The notes under the pieces were generated by a model, which saw only the letters and a program-made list of their open reading frames with translations, was not told where the DNA came from and did not search any database. This document shows positions 26,379 to 34,322 of a DNA stretch of 64,000 bases, piece after piece. Position numbers and translations under genes: made by a program. The first letter of the stretch is position 1; every line of letters begins with the position of its first letter. Location: positions 9,979-73,978 of the forward strand of contig CAZOEO010000014.1 in NCBI GenBank assembly GCA_964578885.1. Direction: 5' to 3'. This DNA is from CAZRHR01 sp964578885. Lineage in GTDB: Bacteria > Bacteroidota > Bacteroidia > CAIKAF01.

Positions 26379-26750
26379 TCAATATTGTGGATCGTAATGG
26401 CGGGAAGGGGCGTCTGCCCATAGTTCTTCCAGACCATAAAAATCTCGGATTTCAGGCTGAAATACGTGGACGACAACATCCACAAAGTCTATTAAAATCC
26501 ACTCTTTATTCGTGTAGCCTTCGACATGCCAGGGTTTTTCACCGATGCCTTTTCGTACTTCATCTATCACGGAATCGGCGATGGCCTCTACCTGAGTGCC
26601 AGAATTTCCGTTACATAAGACAAATGATTTACAAATGGCGCCCGGTATCCCGGATAAGTCTAATGCGACAATGTCTAAGCCTTTCTTTTCCTCAATCCCT
26701 TTGATAATATGTTGAAGCAAAGTGGAATCAAAGTTCCCGTTATCGTTCAT
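26379..26750 (-). CDS. rsfS: Ribosomal silencing factor RsfS
   Basis: This 123-residue protein binds ribosomal protein uL14 and blocks subunit joining when nutrients are low. Family motifs are seen: DIVALDLSGIPGAICKSFVL, NSGTQVEAIADSV and KPWHVEGYTNKEWILIDF followed by VVVHVFQPEIRDFYGLEELW. The start MNDNGNFDS at 26750 was chosen over the Met at 26804; a perfect -7 box at 26773-26780 lies between the two, which rules out the longer form. It heads the rsfS-ftsH-cdsA-psd unit and is divergent from birA. Confidence 0.95.
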   Translation of the reverse strand: MNDNGNFDSTLLQHIIKGIEEKKGLDIVALDLSGIPGAICKSFVLCNGNSGTQVEAIADSVIDEVRKGIGEKPWHVEGYTNKEWILIDFVDVVVHVFQPEIRDFYGLEELWADAPSRHYDPQY

Positions 26751-26772
26751 GCAAACATGGTTGTAATCCTCA

Positions 26773-26780
26773 CAAAAGTA
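26773..26780 (-). promoter_or_regulatory. -7 box for rsfS operon
   Basis: TACTTTTG on the minus strand matches TAnnTTTG, 22 bases before the rsfS ATG. It decides the short rsfS start. Confidence 0.65.
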
Positions 26781-26804
26781 ACACATCTTCGCAGTATTAC
26801 TCAC

Positions 26805-27602
26805 ATGAAGGCGTTAATTATTGATAAGGCGGCAGTTTGGTTGGAAGAAATTCCTTCCACCAATGCCTATTTAATGGAGCAATGCCGTAAGCATCAGGTC
26901 GTTTCAGGAATGATGGTGGCGGCACATCGCCAAACTGCAGGGCGTGGTCAATGGCAAGCCAGTTGGCTTTCTGCGCCGGGCGCCTCGTTGGCTTGCTCTT
27001 TTGCGCTCCATTTAGGCGACACCGATGTGCTCTCTACAGAGGCTTTCGATGATCGTTTTTTACCCATTACCAAACTACACATGGCCATTGCGCTCGGTGC
27101 GTTCGACTATTTAAAACTCCGAAACATGCCAGACGCAGCCATTAAGTGGCCCAACGATTTGGTAGTAGGTGAAAAAAAAGTAGGTGGTATTCTGACCGAA
27201 TCTTTTGCCGAACAGCAGGGAATAAAATGGTTGGTCGTAGGAATCGGCTTGAATCTGCAGATCGATCCATTTCCCCCTCACCTGGCTCATGCAGCTTCCC
27301 TTTCACATTTTTCAGGACTTCAATATCAACCACATGTGGAATTGGCGCTACTTACCGATTGTTTGAATCAGCGCCTAAAACAATGGCAAACCGGGCCGCC
27401 ACAAAAATTGGTTGAAGCCTACTACGCCGCGCTACTAGGGTTCGAAAGCTGGCGGTGGTTTAAACTTCCTGAAGGCAATTGGTTTCCAGGCAAAATTATT
27501 GGACTCAGTCCGGAGGGAAACCTCAGATTAGAAACCACCTCGGGAGAAATATTGGAAAAAGGAGTGCGCGAGCTAATGTGGCAATGGCAACCCACGCCAT
27601 AA
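26805..27602 (+). CDS. birA: Biotin-[acetyl-CoA-carboxylase] ligase
   Basis: This 265-residue enzyme attaches biotin to carboxyl carrier proteins through biotinyl-AMP. Motifs are seen: EEIPSTNAYL, the biotin/ATP loop HRQTAGRGQWQASW, KWPNDLVVGEKKVGGILTE and a C-terminal SH3-like domain. There is no N-terminal helix-turn-helix, so it is the monofunctional type without repressor activity. The start at 26805 fits the family; the frame is open upstream through the rsfS start and promoter. It is divergent from rsfS with 54 bases between starts. Confidence 0.95.
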   Translation: MKALIIDKAAVWLEEIPSTNAYLMEQCRKHQVVSGMMVAAHRQTAGRGQWQASWLSAPGASLACSFALHLGDTDVLSTEAFDDRFLPITKLHMAIALGAFDYLKLRNMPDAAIKWPNDLVVGEKKVGGILTESFAEQQGIKWLVVGIGLNLQIDPFPPHLAHAASLSHFSGLQYQPHVELALLTDCLNQRLKQWQTGPPQKLVEAYYAALLGFESWRWFKLPEGNWFPGKIIGLSPEGNLRLETTSGEILEKGVRELMWQWQPTP

Positions 27603-27609
27603 GATTAGA

Positions 27610-27996
27610 TTAAGAGGCCGTGCTCAAGGACTTCAGTAAGTACCCCAGAAATTGCTCCAATGGTTTTTCTACCATCAGTCTCATGAACGGATTTAAGTCT
27701 TCTTTCACTACCATACCGACTAAAGTTCCATCTTCCTGCGGCGTAAATTGCATGTGCAAGGCAATGGCAAAAGGTTTGTTTTGCTTGGTTTGCAGTACAA
27801 TTTCAGAAGATGGGGTCATGGAGGTGCGTTCCAAATGAATGGTACCCAGTGGACCGAGTTGAAAGCTGCAGTCGGTCTCTGTTGCCTGGAAACCTTTTAC
27901 AGATTCTGGCATTAATGGTCCAAGATTGCGCAAATCGGACAAACGTTGAAAAAGGGATTCTGGAGAAGCCGGAATAACGCGGGGATGAATCGTCAT
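27610..27996 (-). CDS. SRPBCC-like protein
   Basis: This 128-residue protein is a small helix-grip (START/SRPBCC-like) domain. It begins with IHPRVIPASPESLFQRLSDL, followed by a hydrophobic-cavity-type beta sheet, and ends with a long amphipathic helix (FMRLMVEKPLEQFLGYLLKS). Such proteins bind hydrophobic ligands or lipids; the ligand is unknown. The start at 27996 overlaps the pyrE stop by four bases, so it is translated from the pyrE transcript. Confidence 0.75.
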   Translation of the reverse strand: MTIHPRVIPASPESLFQRLSDLRNLGPLMPESVKGFQATETDCSFQLGPLGTIHLERTSMTPSSEIVLQTKQNKPFAIALHMQFTPQEDGTLVGMVVKEDLNPFMRLMVEKPLEQFLGYLLKSLSTAS

Positions 27997-28652
27997 AATT
28001 GATTTTTTTTGGTTTGAGGCCAGCCATCTGGTGCCGTCCTCCATGTAGAAAGTAATGGAATATCGTCTTCCCTGATATAATCTAAAGCCAGGGCCTGTTG
28101 CATCAATGGTTCGAAAGCACTAAGAGAAAATAGTTTCACTTTTGCCTCGTCAAACGCTTTTTGGGCCAGGGGAAATTGAAAATCGAAAACCGAAAACATA
28201 TATTGGACCATGATTCCGGCCTCTCTCAGAGCTTTGACGGCAGAAAGGGAACTTTTTCCGGAACTCACGAGGTCTTCTACGACCACGGCTTCTGTGAATC
28301 CGTTGAGTCCACCTTCGATTTGACTTCCGGTACCAGCAGAGTTGGCATCTGGTCTCACATAAATAAATGGAATTCCAAGTTCCTGAGCTACTAAAACACC
28401 ATGCGGAATTCCACCGGTGGCCACGCCAGCAATGGCTTGTGGCTTAGCAACCCGCTCTAAAATAGCTTGAGTCATGTGTTGTCGGATGAAAGTCCGAACC
28501 ATGGGAGCAGATAAAGTGAGCCTGCTGTCGCAACAAATGGGAGAAATCCAACCCGAAGGCCAGGTAAAAGGCTTGGAAGGTTGTAGTTTTATTGCTTTAA
28601 TTTGCAGCAGATGGGCTGCGAGTAATTGGGCCGTCTCCTCATTACATATCAT
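27993..28652 (-). CDS. pyrE: Orotate phosphoribosyltransferase
   Basis: This 219-residue enzyme joins orotate to PRPP in pyrimidine synthesis. The PRPP-binding motif is AVVVEDLVSSGKSS and the family substrate segment is VATGGIPHGVLVAQELGIPF followed by YVRP. The start MICNEETAQLL at 28652 is preferred over Mets at 28685 and 28676 because a -7 box (28657-28664) lies only four bases upstream of it; the longer forms would begin before the promoter. The mRNA would be leaderless. The start codon overlaps the first possible ATG of the divergent NUDIX gene. Confidence 0.95.
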   Translation of the reverse strand: MICNEETAQLLAAHLLQIKAIKLQPSKPFTWPSGWISPICCDSRLTLSAPMVRTFIRQHMTQAILERVAKPQAIAGVATGGIPHGVLVAQELGIPFIYVRPDANSAGTGSQIEGGLNGFTEAVVVEDLVSSGKSSLSAVKALREAGIMVQYMFSVFDFQFPLAQKAFDEAKVKLFSLSAFEPLMQQALALDYIREDDIPLLSTWRTAPDGWPQTKKNQL

Positions 28653-28656
28653 GGCA

Positions 28657-28664
28657 CAAATGTA
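28657..28664 (-). promoter_or_regulatory. -7 box for pyrE, leaderless arrangement
   Basis: TACATTTG on the minus strand matches TAnnTTTG exactly, four bases before the pyrE ATG; a TTG lies 18 bases upstream as a -33 candidate. The box lies across the first codons of the divergent NUDIX gene. Confidence 0.7.
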
Positions 28665-29325
28665 CAAAGTTTTCATCAACGCCAACCTACTGGTCTTGGC
28701 ACAGGAAGCACCAAACTACCTGCCCGGATACCCTCATCCGCATTATGTAATTTACCAGAACGGACTGACCCTTACACGGCTCATTGAGCTTATGGAAAAC
28801 AGACCGGAAGAAGGTTTATGTTATATAGTATATGGTGAGCCAACAGACGTTTTGTGGAAAAAATTTCGAAAGAATTACGACCTGGTAGAAGCCGCCGGAG
28901 GACTGGTCAGAAACGAAAAGGACCAGATTTTATGCATTTTCAGAAACCAAAGATGGGATTTACCTAAAGGAAAACTCGATAAAGGGGAAACGCCGGAGGA
29001 GGCTGCCGTTCGCGAGGTTGCTGAAGAGTGTGGCTTGGAGCAAATCGAATTAGGGCCACTACTCATTGAAACATATCATACCTATGGTTCTCCGGGAAAC
29101 AGAAAATTAAAGCGAACCACCTGGTATAAAATGACAGCGCCGGAACAACCCCTCACACCGCAAGAAGACGAGGGTATTACGGACATTAAATGGTTCAAGG
29201 AGAAGAAATTACACAAGGTGCTAATCAATACTTATCCGGGTATTCTCGAAGTCTTATCGGCTGAAATTATGCAACCCGGCTGGCATGTTGCGCGGGAATG
29301 GCACGGAATGATTGGTTTCGAATGA
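28660..29325 (+). CDS. NUDIX hydrolase with N-terminal extension
   Basis: This protein (about 221 residues) has an N-terminal region of about 75 residues, then a NUDIX domain. The NUDIX box is intact: GKLDKGETPEEAAVREVAEE followed by CGLEQ. NUDIX enzymes split nucleoside diphosphates linked to another group; the substrate here is unknown. The first part (MYKVFINANLLVLAQEAPNY) is shared by Bacteroidota NUDIX proteins but has no known role. Start codons at 28651 and 28660 are both possible; 28651 overlaps the pyrE start codon on the other strand. It lies just upstream of tRNA-Ser. Confidence 0.9.
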   Translation: MYKVFINANLLVLAQEAPNYLPGYPHPHYVIYQNGLTLTRLIELMENRPEEGLCYIVYGEPTDVLWKKFRKNYDLVEAAGGLVRNEKDQILCIFRNQRWDLPKGKLDKGETPEEAAVREVAEECGLEQIELGPLLIETYHTYGSPGNRKLKRTTWYKMTAPEQPLTPQEDEGITDIKWFKEKKLHKVLINTYPGILEVLSAEIMQPGWHVAREWHGMIGFE

Positions 29326-29346
29326 CAAAAAAAAACTTCTCAAAAG

Positions 29347-29376
29347 TTGCGAAATAAAGACAAAATAGTACTTTTG
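29347..29376 (+). promoter_or_regulatory. Promoter of tRNA-Ser
   Basis: TTG (29347-29349), a 19-base spacer and TACTTTTG (29369-29376) match the Bacteroidota -33/-7 promoter. The -7 box ends five bases before the mature tRNA 5' end, so the transcript would have almost no 5' leader. Confidence 0.75.
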
Positions 29377-29381
29377 CCCCC

Positions 29382-29466
29382 GGAGAGATGGCAGAGTGGT
29401 CGATTGCGGCGGTCTTGAAAACCGTTGAGGGTAACACCTCCGGGGGTTCGAATCCCTCTCTCTCCG
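29382..29466 (+). tRNA. tRNA-Ser (anticodon TGA)
   Basis: This 85-base gene has acceptor GGAGAGA/TCTCTCC, an anticodon stem GCGGT/ACCGT with loop CTTGAAA (anticodon TGA), a long variable arm typical of tRNA-Ser, and T loop GGGTTCGAATCCC. CCA is not encoded. Confidence 0.97.
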
Positions 29467-29480
29467 CACTAGATAAATAC

Positions 29481-29520
29481 AAATCCCCGTAAGCCAATAA
29501 CTTACAGGGATTTTTGTTTT
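29481..29520 (+). terminator. Intrinsic terminator after tRNA-Ser
   Basis: A two-part stem, AAATCCC plus GTAAG pairing with CTTAC plus GGGATTT, is followed by a T-rich tract, 15 bases after the tRNA. Confidence 0.85.
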
Positions 29521-29522
29521 TC

Positions 29523-29546
29523 AGGGGACAATATAGGGGACGATAT
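29523..29546. repeat. 12-base tandem repeat next to tRNA-Ser
   Basis: AGGGGACAATAT is followed directly by AGGGGACGATAT (one mismatch). The location right after a tRNA terminator and before AT-rich accessory DNA is typical of integrase attachment or arm-type sites, but no integrase gene is present. Confidence 0.5.
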
Positions 29547-29558
29547 TTTTATGCCCGT

Positions 29559-29937
29559 CTAAAACCTATCGTCTTTTACAGGTTGGTGATAAAACTTAGA
29601 AATCCCTTTCTCACAGTAACCATTAAAGAAAGCTGCTCCCTCTGTAGAGAAATGGTTTACAGTAAAGAAATCACTGTGTAGTTCTTCTGCTACTTTCAAC
29701 ATTTCTTCTCCTATCCCCGCTCTCTGGTAGTCATCTTCCATTGATGCTACTCCTAACAACTCCTTTTCGTCTTGATAGTAGTCGAAATCCCAACGGGCTA
29801 TTTCCTTTCCGTTGTGTTCTGCTACTATGTCAATTAGGTCGTATCCGATAACTATTGTTCTTCCCTTCTTATCGGTAAAGGTTACTACTTGTGTGTCCAG
29901 TTTAGTGTATTTTGTTAGTAATGTATGTTATATGCAC
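29559..29937 (-). pseudogene. GNAT acetyltransferase-like gene without a normal start
   Basis: The minus-strand frame is open from a TAA at 29938-29940 to the stop at 29559 and reads VVTFTDKKGRTIVIGYDLID, then AEHNGKEIARWDFDYYQDEK, then ELLGVASMEDDYQRAGIGEE. The last block resembles the GNAT acetyl-CoA-binding motif (Q/RxxGxG/A, here QRAGIGE). There is no ATG or GTG at the expected N-terminus; only a CTG or a late TTG (29759) is available. It is either truncated at the 5' end or uses a rare start. The sequence is AT-rich and probably part of the small insert next to tRNA-Ser. Confidence 0.55.
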
Positions 29938-30032
29938 GATTTGGAAAAAGTTTCAACCTAATCAGAAACAGCCCTAAAACGGACTGTTGTTTGTCTATCT
30001 TTATACAGTGAAGATTTCATAATCCCATTACC

Positions 30033-30653
30033 ATGAAAGAATTGCGATTATTTTCATTTTTATTTGCTTTCTTATGTTTAGGATTTTCAATAAATAAAAA
30101 TCCTAAACACTGGGGGATTCTTGTTGAAGAAGGTTTATTCTTAGACAAGTCTCCTATTAATTTTATTAGTTATAAAGAGTATTTATTCTATTTAAAGAAT
30201 TATAGGGAGGATATATCTGGTTATTGGCAAAACTTTCCTGACTCTATACAAGTTGTGAAAAGATATGCGAGTAACGAGAAATACTATGTTTTGCACAACC
30301 CTCAATTTATAGATTCTTCAATTGTTGGTTTGTCTTTTGCAAAGGCCGAAGCATATTGTAGATGGAGAACTGAGGTAGTTCGTCAAAGTGATAGGAAGAG
30401 CAAGAAGCAGGTAAGATATAGCCTTCCCTCACCTGAAGATTTTAAGAAAGCTGAGGCGCGTTCTAGAAATTTAAAAGAACGTAATTCATGGACTCACCTA
30501 TTTAATGGGCCGCCTGAATTAACTAGTGTAGAAGGCTTCGTATGGGTTAAAAGTCAAACAGGTGGGAAACTCGTGAAAGCTAGTGAGGTGCAAGCTCATG
30601 AAATTACCTTCCGTTGTAAGGCTGAACTAGTTAAATGGCCATGTACATTTTAA
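30033..30653 (+). CDS. FGE-sulfatase (SUMF1)-like secreted protein
   Basis: This 206-residue protein has a signal peptide (LFSFLFAFLCLGFS). The mature part shows formylglycine-generating-enzyme-like features: INFISYKEYLFYLKNY, VVGLSFAKAEAYCRWRTEVV-like SSIVGLSFAKAEAYCRWRTE and RYSLPSPEDFKKAEARS. The fold is also used by the gliding/T9SS proteins GldJ and GldK. The chain is shorter than true FGE, and the paired active-site cysteines of FGE are not evident, so enzymatic activity is doubtful. It is AT-rich compared with neighbours and sits alone in the insert beside tRNA-Ser. Confidence 0.65.
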   Translation: MKELRLFSFLFAFLCLGFSINKNPKHWGILVEEGLFLDKSPINFISYKEYLFYLKNYREDISGYWQNFPDSIQVVKRYASNEKYYVLHNPQFIDSSIVGLSFAKAEAYCRWRTEVVRQSDRKSKKQVRYSLPSPEDFKKAEARSRNLKERNSWTHLFNGPPELTSVEGFVWVKSQTGGKLVKASEVQAHEITFRCKAELVKWPCTF

Positions 30654-31090
30654 TGAAATCAGCTTTATAGCGCTTTATGGGATTATAGTTGTTTACCATA
30701 AATTAATGAGCGTCTTGAAATTGTTTTAGTTGGCAATTGAAGTGAAAGTTTACTATTTAATAGTAGATTATTATCTTCTTTATTTCATGTTTACCTTTAT
30801 GGTCAAGGCAAAATTCAATCAAGGGATTTTCAGATTAGGATACATAAGCAGGTAAATCTCTTTTCCTTATTTTCTTGTAAAATGCTTTCATTTAAACCTC
30901 GTCCATGACAACAAGCATGACCCAACGAGAAGGATTACAAAGCAACGTTTGCCTTACCCCACAAGACCTGATCAAGAATGGTTTCACGCTCATCCACCCT
31001 CACCTAATATGTTTTTTACCATCAGGATGTATTTTTTTGATCTTTTATCCAATTCTATTATTTGACAACCTGAAACAATTGACATCGGAA
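30654..31090. other. AT-rich intergenic region
   Basis: About 440 bases without a credible gene. Short minus-strand coding-like pieces (for example MKAFYKKIRKRDLPAYV before a stop near 30870-30890) suggest decayed accessory DNA. Confidence 0.45.
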
Positions 31091-31125
31091 AAAAAGCGCA
31101 CAATAAACGCATCAAATGCGCTTTT
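31091..31125 (-). terminator. Intrinsic terminator overlapping the end of the argS-linked gene
   Basis: On the minus strand AAAAGCGCA pairs with TGCGCTTTTT, followed by Ts. The stem begins inside the last codons of the upstream gene and its TGA stop lies in the hairpin loop. Confidence 0.75.
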
Positions 31126-31495
31126 CCTTCACGACTTGTTGTCCGTAAACGCGATGCCACAATGCCGTGGCCAAGGTTTGGGTAAACCCATTTACCTGAA
31201 TCCAACCTTCTTTCCAAGCCCATAAGCCTAATGGACTTAGCTGAAAGACCGCATCTTCTGCTTCTGGCCACACGATGAATTGTGACATCGCCAAAAGGGC
31301 GAAGGGGCGGTGCGATTCTGAAATCACCACCCGATAAAGAGTAGGATACGGCCCTAAACCCGTAATGGCATCAAAACCCCGATGTAGCACCTGAAAATCT
31401 GCCGGAATTTCTTTTTCCTGTAATTTTCTGTACCAAAAAACGGCCGGCTCCACTTCCAGACCTTCCCACCAAAGAAAATCTTTTTCCTCCGTCAC
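31112..31495 (-). CDS. Hypothetical protein coupled to argS
   Basis: This 127-residue soluble protein has no recognised domain. It is rich in aromatic residues (LWWEGLEVEPAVFWYRKLQE, FIVWPEAEDAVFQLSPLGLW), with a predicted alpha/beta fold. It starts by overlapping the argS stop by four bases (ATGA), so its translation is coupled to argS, and the unit ends at a terminator formed by its own last codons. Function unknown. Confidence 0.7.
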   Translation of the reverse strand: MTEEKDFLWWEGLEVEPAVFWYRKLQEKEIPADFQVLHRGFDAITGLGPYPTLYRVVISESHRPFALLAMSQFIVWPEAEDAVFQLSPLGLWAWKEGWIQVNGFTQTLATALWHRVYGQQVVKEKRI

Positions 31496-33294
31496 ATCTG
31501 TTCAGGTGCGTGAATATCCAGTAACTGTAAAACGTAATAAAGGGTATTTCGGGTGGCTTCGGTCAGGGCCAGCCGAAAGCGTTGTGCTTTCACATCGGTT
31601 TCGCGAAGCACGGGGCAATCATGATAAAACTGGCTGTATTTCACTGCAGTTTCATAAGCGAAATGGGCCATGAGCGCAGGTGAATATTGTTGTGCAGCGT
31701 CTGCACGCACTTCTGACAAAGTAGCCAAATGCCTCACCAATAAGATTTCCTTTTCCACGGGAACATAGCCCTTCCATTGTTCAGGAGACTGCCACCCAGA
31801 CAAACCCGATTTCTCAGCATTTCGAAGCAGTGAACAGGTTCTAGCATGGGTATACTGTAAGAATGGACCGGCATCTCCATTAAAATCGATGGTTTCTCTT
31901 GGATCAAATACCATTCTTTTACGCGGATCTACCCTTAATATAAAATAGCGTAATGCGCCAAGTCCGATATGTTGATATAAACTGGTTTTCTCTTCTTCAG
32001 ACAATCCGGATAATTTACCCTGATCCTCCGAAATCTCTCTGGCCGCTTCGGTGGCTTCTGCGATTAAATCGTCGGCATCGACCACCGTGCCTTCCCTACT
32101 TTTCATTTTACCCGTTGGCAATTCTACCATACCATAGGATAAATGATAGAGATTCCCGGCGGCTTTTACCCCTAATCTTTTGAGGATTTCAAACAACACT
32201 TTAAAGTGATAATCTTGCTCATTTCCTACCACGTAGATGGAACGATCGAAGGAAAAATCTTCTTCTTTCTGATAGGCCAGGGCAATGTCCTGAGTCATAT
32301 ATACGGTAGTACCATTGGACCGAAGAACCAATTTATGATCTAAACCAATGTCTGTGAGGTCAATCCAAACAGAACCATCTTCCTTTTGATAGAACACACC
32401 GCTTTCAAGTCCCTTGGCCACGGTTTGTCTTCCTAAATGATAAACATCTGATTCATAATAGATTTTATCAAAGGTCAATCCAAGGGCCTGATAGGTTTGT
32501 TCAATCCCCTCATAAAACCAGCCATTCATCTTTTCCCAAAGTGCGCGCACTTCGGTATTTCCTTCTTCCCAAGCGACCGTAAGTTCGGCCACTTTAGCTT
32601 CATGTTGGCTTTGGGCTCTGGCCGTTTCTTTGTCTACGCCCTGTGCAATCAGAGGTTTGATTTCTTCCTGTAAACTTTGGTTGTATGCCACATAGTAGTC
32701 GCCCACCAGTTTATCTCCCTTTATTTCAGGTCCGGGGGTACGTTTTGTTTCGGCATTCATGTAAGCCAACATCGATTTGGAGATGTTGGTTCCTCTGTCA
32801 TTATATAGATTTACCCGATGCACCTGATAACCTTCAGCTGCCAAAATTTTACCCAATGAAGTGCCTAAAAAGATATTTCGCAGGTGTCCAAGGTGAAGTG
32901 GCTTGTTGGTATTGGGAGAAGGATATTCAATCAATACACCTGACGATTTGCTTGGTGCATCTGCCACTTGCATCACACTTGTGAGGGTAGCATGCCATAC
33001 CTCAGGCGCCATGGTTAGGTTCAAAAAGCCTTTGACCAGTTCCGCGGATTGCACTTCAGGTAACATAGAAAATGATTCTTGAAGATAAGTACCAAGCTCC
33101 ATTGGCTGCGTCTGAAGTGGTTTAAGCCATGGAAAAAGGACCAATGTAAAATGTCCGGGCATACCAGGAGGGGGAACCTGAAGGTTTACAGACGGTGCAG
33201 GATTCGGATAAGAAAGTTGCTTTTTATCTGCAAAAATTTGGATGGCTTCTTCAAATGCGTTTGCCAATAAGGCTTTCAGTTCAGCTTGGTTCAT
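31492..33294 (-). CDS. argS: Arginyl-tRNA synthetase
   Basis: This 600-residue class I synthetase charges tRNA-Arg. The HIGH motif is HLGH in SPNTNKPLHLGHLRNIFLG, and the arginine-specific N-terminal add-1 domain and C-terminal anticodon domain (DALRP-type, ending in NTLYYVLQLLDI) are present. The KMSKS-like region reads GKMKSREG. The start MNQAELKALL at 33294 is supported by a -7 box four bases upstream; a Met at 33339 lies upstream of this promoter. The mRNA is predicted to be leaderless. Confidence 0.97.
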   Translation of the reverse strand: MNQAELKALLANAFEEAIQIFADKKQLSYPNPAPSVNLQVPPPGMPGHFTLVLFPWLKPLQTQPMELGTYLQESFSMLPEVQSAELVKGFLNLTMAPEVWHATLTSVMQVADAPSKSSGVLIEYPSPNTNKPLHLGHLRNIFLGTSLGKILAAEGYQVHRVNLYNDRGTNISKSMLAYMNAETKRTPGPEIKGDKLVGDYYVAYNQSLQEEIKPLIAQGVDKETARAQSQHEAKVAELTVAWEEGNTEVRALWEKMNGWFYEGIEQTYQALGLTFDKIYYESDVYHLGRQTVAKGLESGVFYQKEDGSVWIDLTDIGLDHKLVLRSNGTTVYMTQDIALAYQKEEDFSFDRSIYVVGNEQDYHFKVLFEILKRLGVKAAGNLYHLSYGMVELPTGKMKSREGTVVDADDLIAEATEAAREISEDQGKLSGLSEEEKTSLYQHIGLGALRYFILRVDPRKRMVFDPRETIDFNGDAGPFLQYTHARTCSLLRNAEKSGLSGWQSPEQWKGYVPVEKEILLVRHLATLSEVRADAAQQYSPALMAHFAYETAVKYSQFYHDCPVLRETDVKAQRFRLALTEATRNTLYYVLQLLDIHAPEQM

Positions 33295-33298
33295 GTCG

Positions 33299-33306
33299 CA
33301 AATATA
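33299..33306 (-). promoter_or_regulatory. -7 box for argS, leaderless arrangement
   Basis: TATATTTG on the minus strand matches TAnnTTTG exactly and lies four bases (CGAC) before the argS ATG. It decides the argS start. Confidence 0.7.
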
Positions 33307-33328
33307 TAAGGAGGCAAAGGGAATTCCC

Positions 33329-34306
33329 TTATTTTTCAATAGATTTTAATTTCTTTTTCACTTGTTTTTCTATGGTAAGCACGGCGCTTCTGAACAAAGG
33401 ATAAATGCGCAAAGCCGTTTCGTTGCGAACATCCAGCAATGGATTGATTTCCGTGATTTCAAAGCAAACCAATCGGGGATCTTTCAATAAAATAGACAAC
33501 ATTTTCTGGGCTTCGTTCAAGGTAAGACCGCCTTCTACCGGCGTTCCGGTGCCGGGAACCAATGGTTTATCCAGACTATCAATATCGAAGCTAATGTAGA
33601 GCACATCGCAATGCGACAAATAGTCTAACACTTGTTTGCAAATGTCTTTGATTTTTCCCTTTCGGATTTCCGGAACCGTCACCACCCGGATGCGATTTTT
33701 TCGGATAAATGCACGCTCAGGCTCCTCAAAGTCCCGAAGTCCAATAAAAACAAGGTCTTGAGGTGTGATTTTGGGAGAAATATTGCCGATATTTTTCAGC
33801 ATTTCCCAAAGTGGCATGGTGTCGTCCGTAGGCGTTTGAATGGCCTTGGTGATATTATCGACCGCCAATGCAGTAGCCAGCGGCATGCCATGAATATTGC
33901 CACTGGGAGTGGTATAGGGTGAATGCAAATCGGCATGGGCATCAATCCAAATGACCCCTACCCTTTTCTCCGGATTCGCCATTTTCACTCCAGCAATGGT
34001 TCCACCCGCAGAGCTATGATCTCCGCTAATGACTACCGGGAAACGATTGGCCTGAATTTCCTTGGAAATAGTCAACGCAAGCCGGTCAAAAATTTTCACC
34101 ACTCCACGTATCCGTTTGGCATGAGTACGCACGGGGTTCTTGAAAAGCAAACGTGAACTGTCTTTAATTTCTACGTTTTTATACTTTCCGAAGAAATACT
34201 CGCCATACTCCATAGATGCCAGTTTCAGGGCATCTATCCCTAAACTTGCACCACGGGTCCCTGCACCCAACTCAGAACGAACCTCGACTAATTTGATATT
34301 TTTCAT
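33329..34306 (-). CDS. Arginase/agmatinase/formiminoglutamase family protein
   Basis: This 325-residue ureohydrolase binds two manganese ions. The metal ligands are seen in SGDHSSAGG (His97), WIDAHADLHSP (Asp122, His124, Asp126) and FDIDSLDK, the standard set. The family includes arginase, agmatinase and formiminoglutamase. The divergent neighbour is an arginine-decarboxylase-like gene, so arginase or agmatinase is favoured by context. A perfect 13-base palindrome, CTAACTTAGTTAG, lies four bases upstream of the start. A lysine-rich tail (KKKLKS) ends the protein. Confidence 0.92.
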   Translation of the reverse strand: MKNIKLVEVRSELGAGTRGASLGIDALKLASMEYGEYFFGKYKNVEIKDSSRLLFKNPVRTHAKRIRGVVKIFDRLALTISKEIQANRFPVVISGDHSSAGGTIAGVKMANPEKRVGVIWIDAHADLHSPYTTPSGNIHGMPLATALAVDNITKAIQTPTDDTMPLWEMLKNIGNISPKITPQDLVFIGLRDFEEPERAFIRKNRIRVVTVPEIRKGKIKDICKQVLDYLSHCDVLYISFDIDSLDKPLVPGTGTPVEGGLTLNEAQKMLSILLKDPRLVCFEITEINPLLDVRNETALRIYPLFRSAVLTIEKQVKKKLKSIEK

Positions 34307-34309
34307 AAT

Positions 34310-34322
34310 CTAACTTAGTTAG
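34310..34322. promoter_or_regulatory. Palindrome upstream of the arginase-family gene
   Basis: CTAAC-TTA-GTTAG is a perfect inverted repeat with a 3-base centre, between the arginase-family start (34306) and the divergent decarboxylase. It could be a repressor operator; no binding protein is known. Confidence 0.4.

Noticed and set aside
29254..29497. Minus-strand frames over tRNA-Ser
   Set aside because: They overlap the tRNA gene and the NUDIX end and have no independent support.
30905..31225. Plus-strand frame of 106 codons
   Set aside because: It overlaps the end of the argS-linked gene and its terminator antisense; no promoter or homology.
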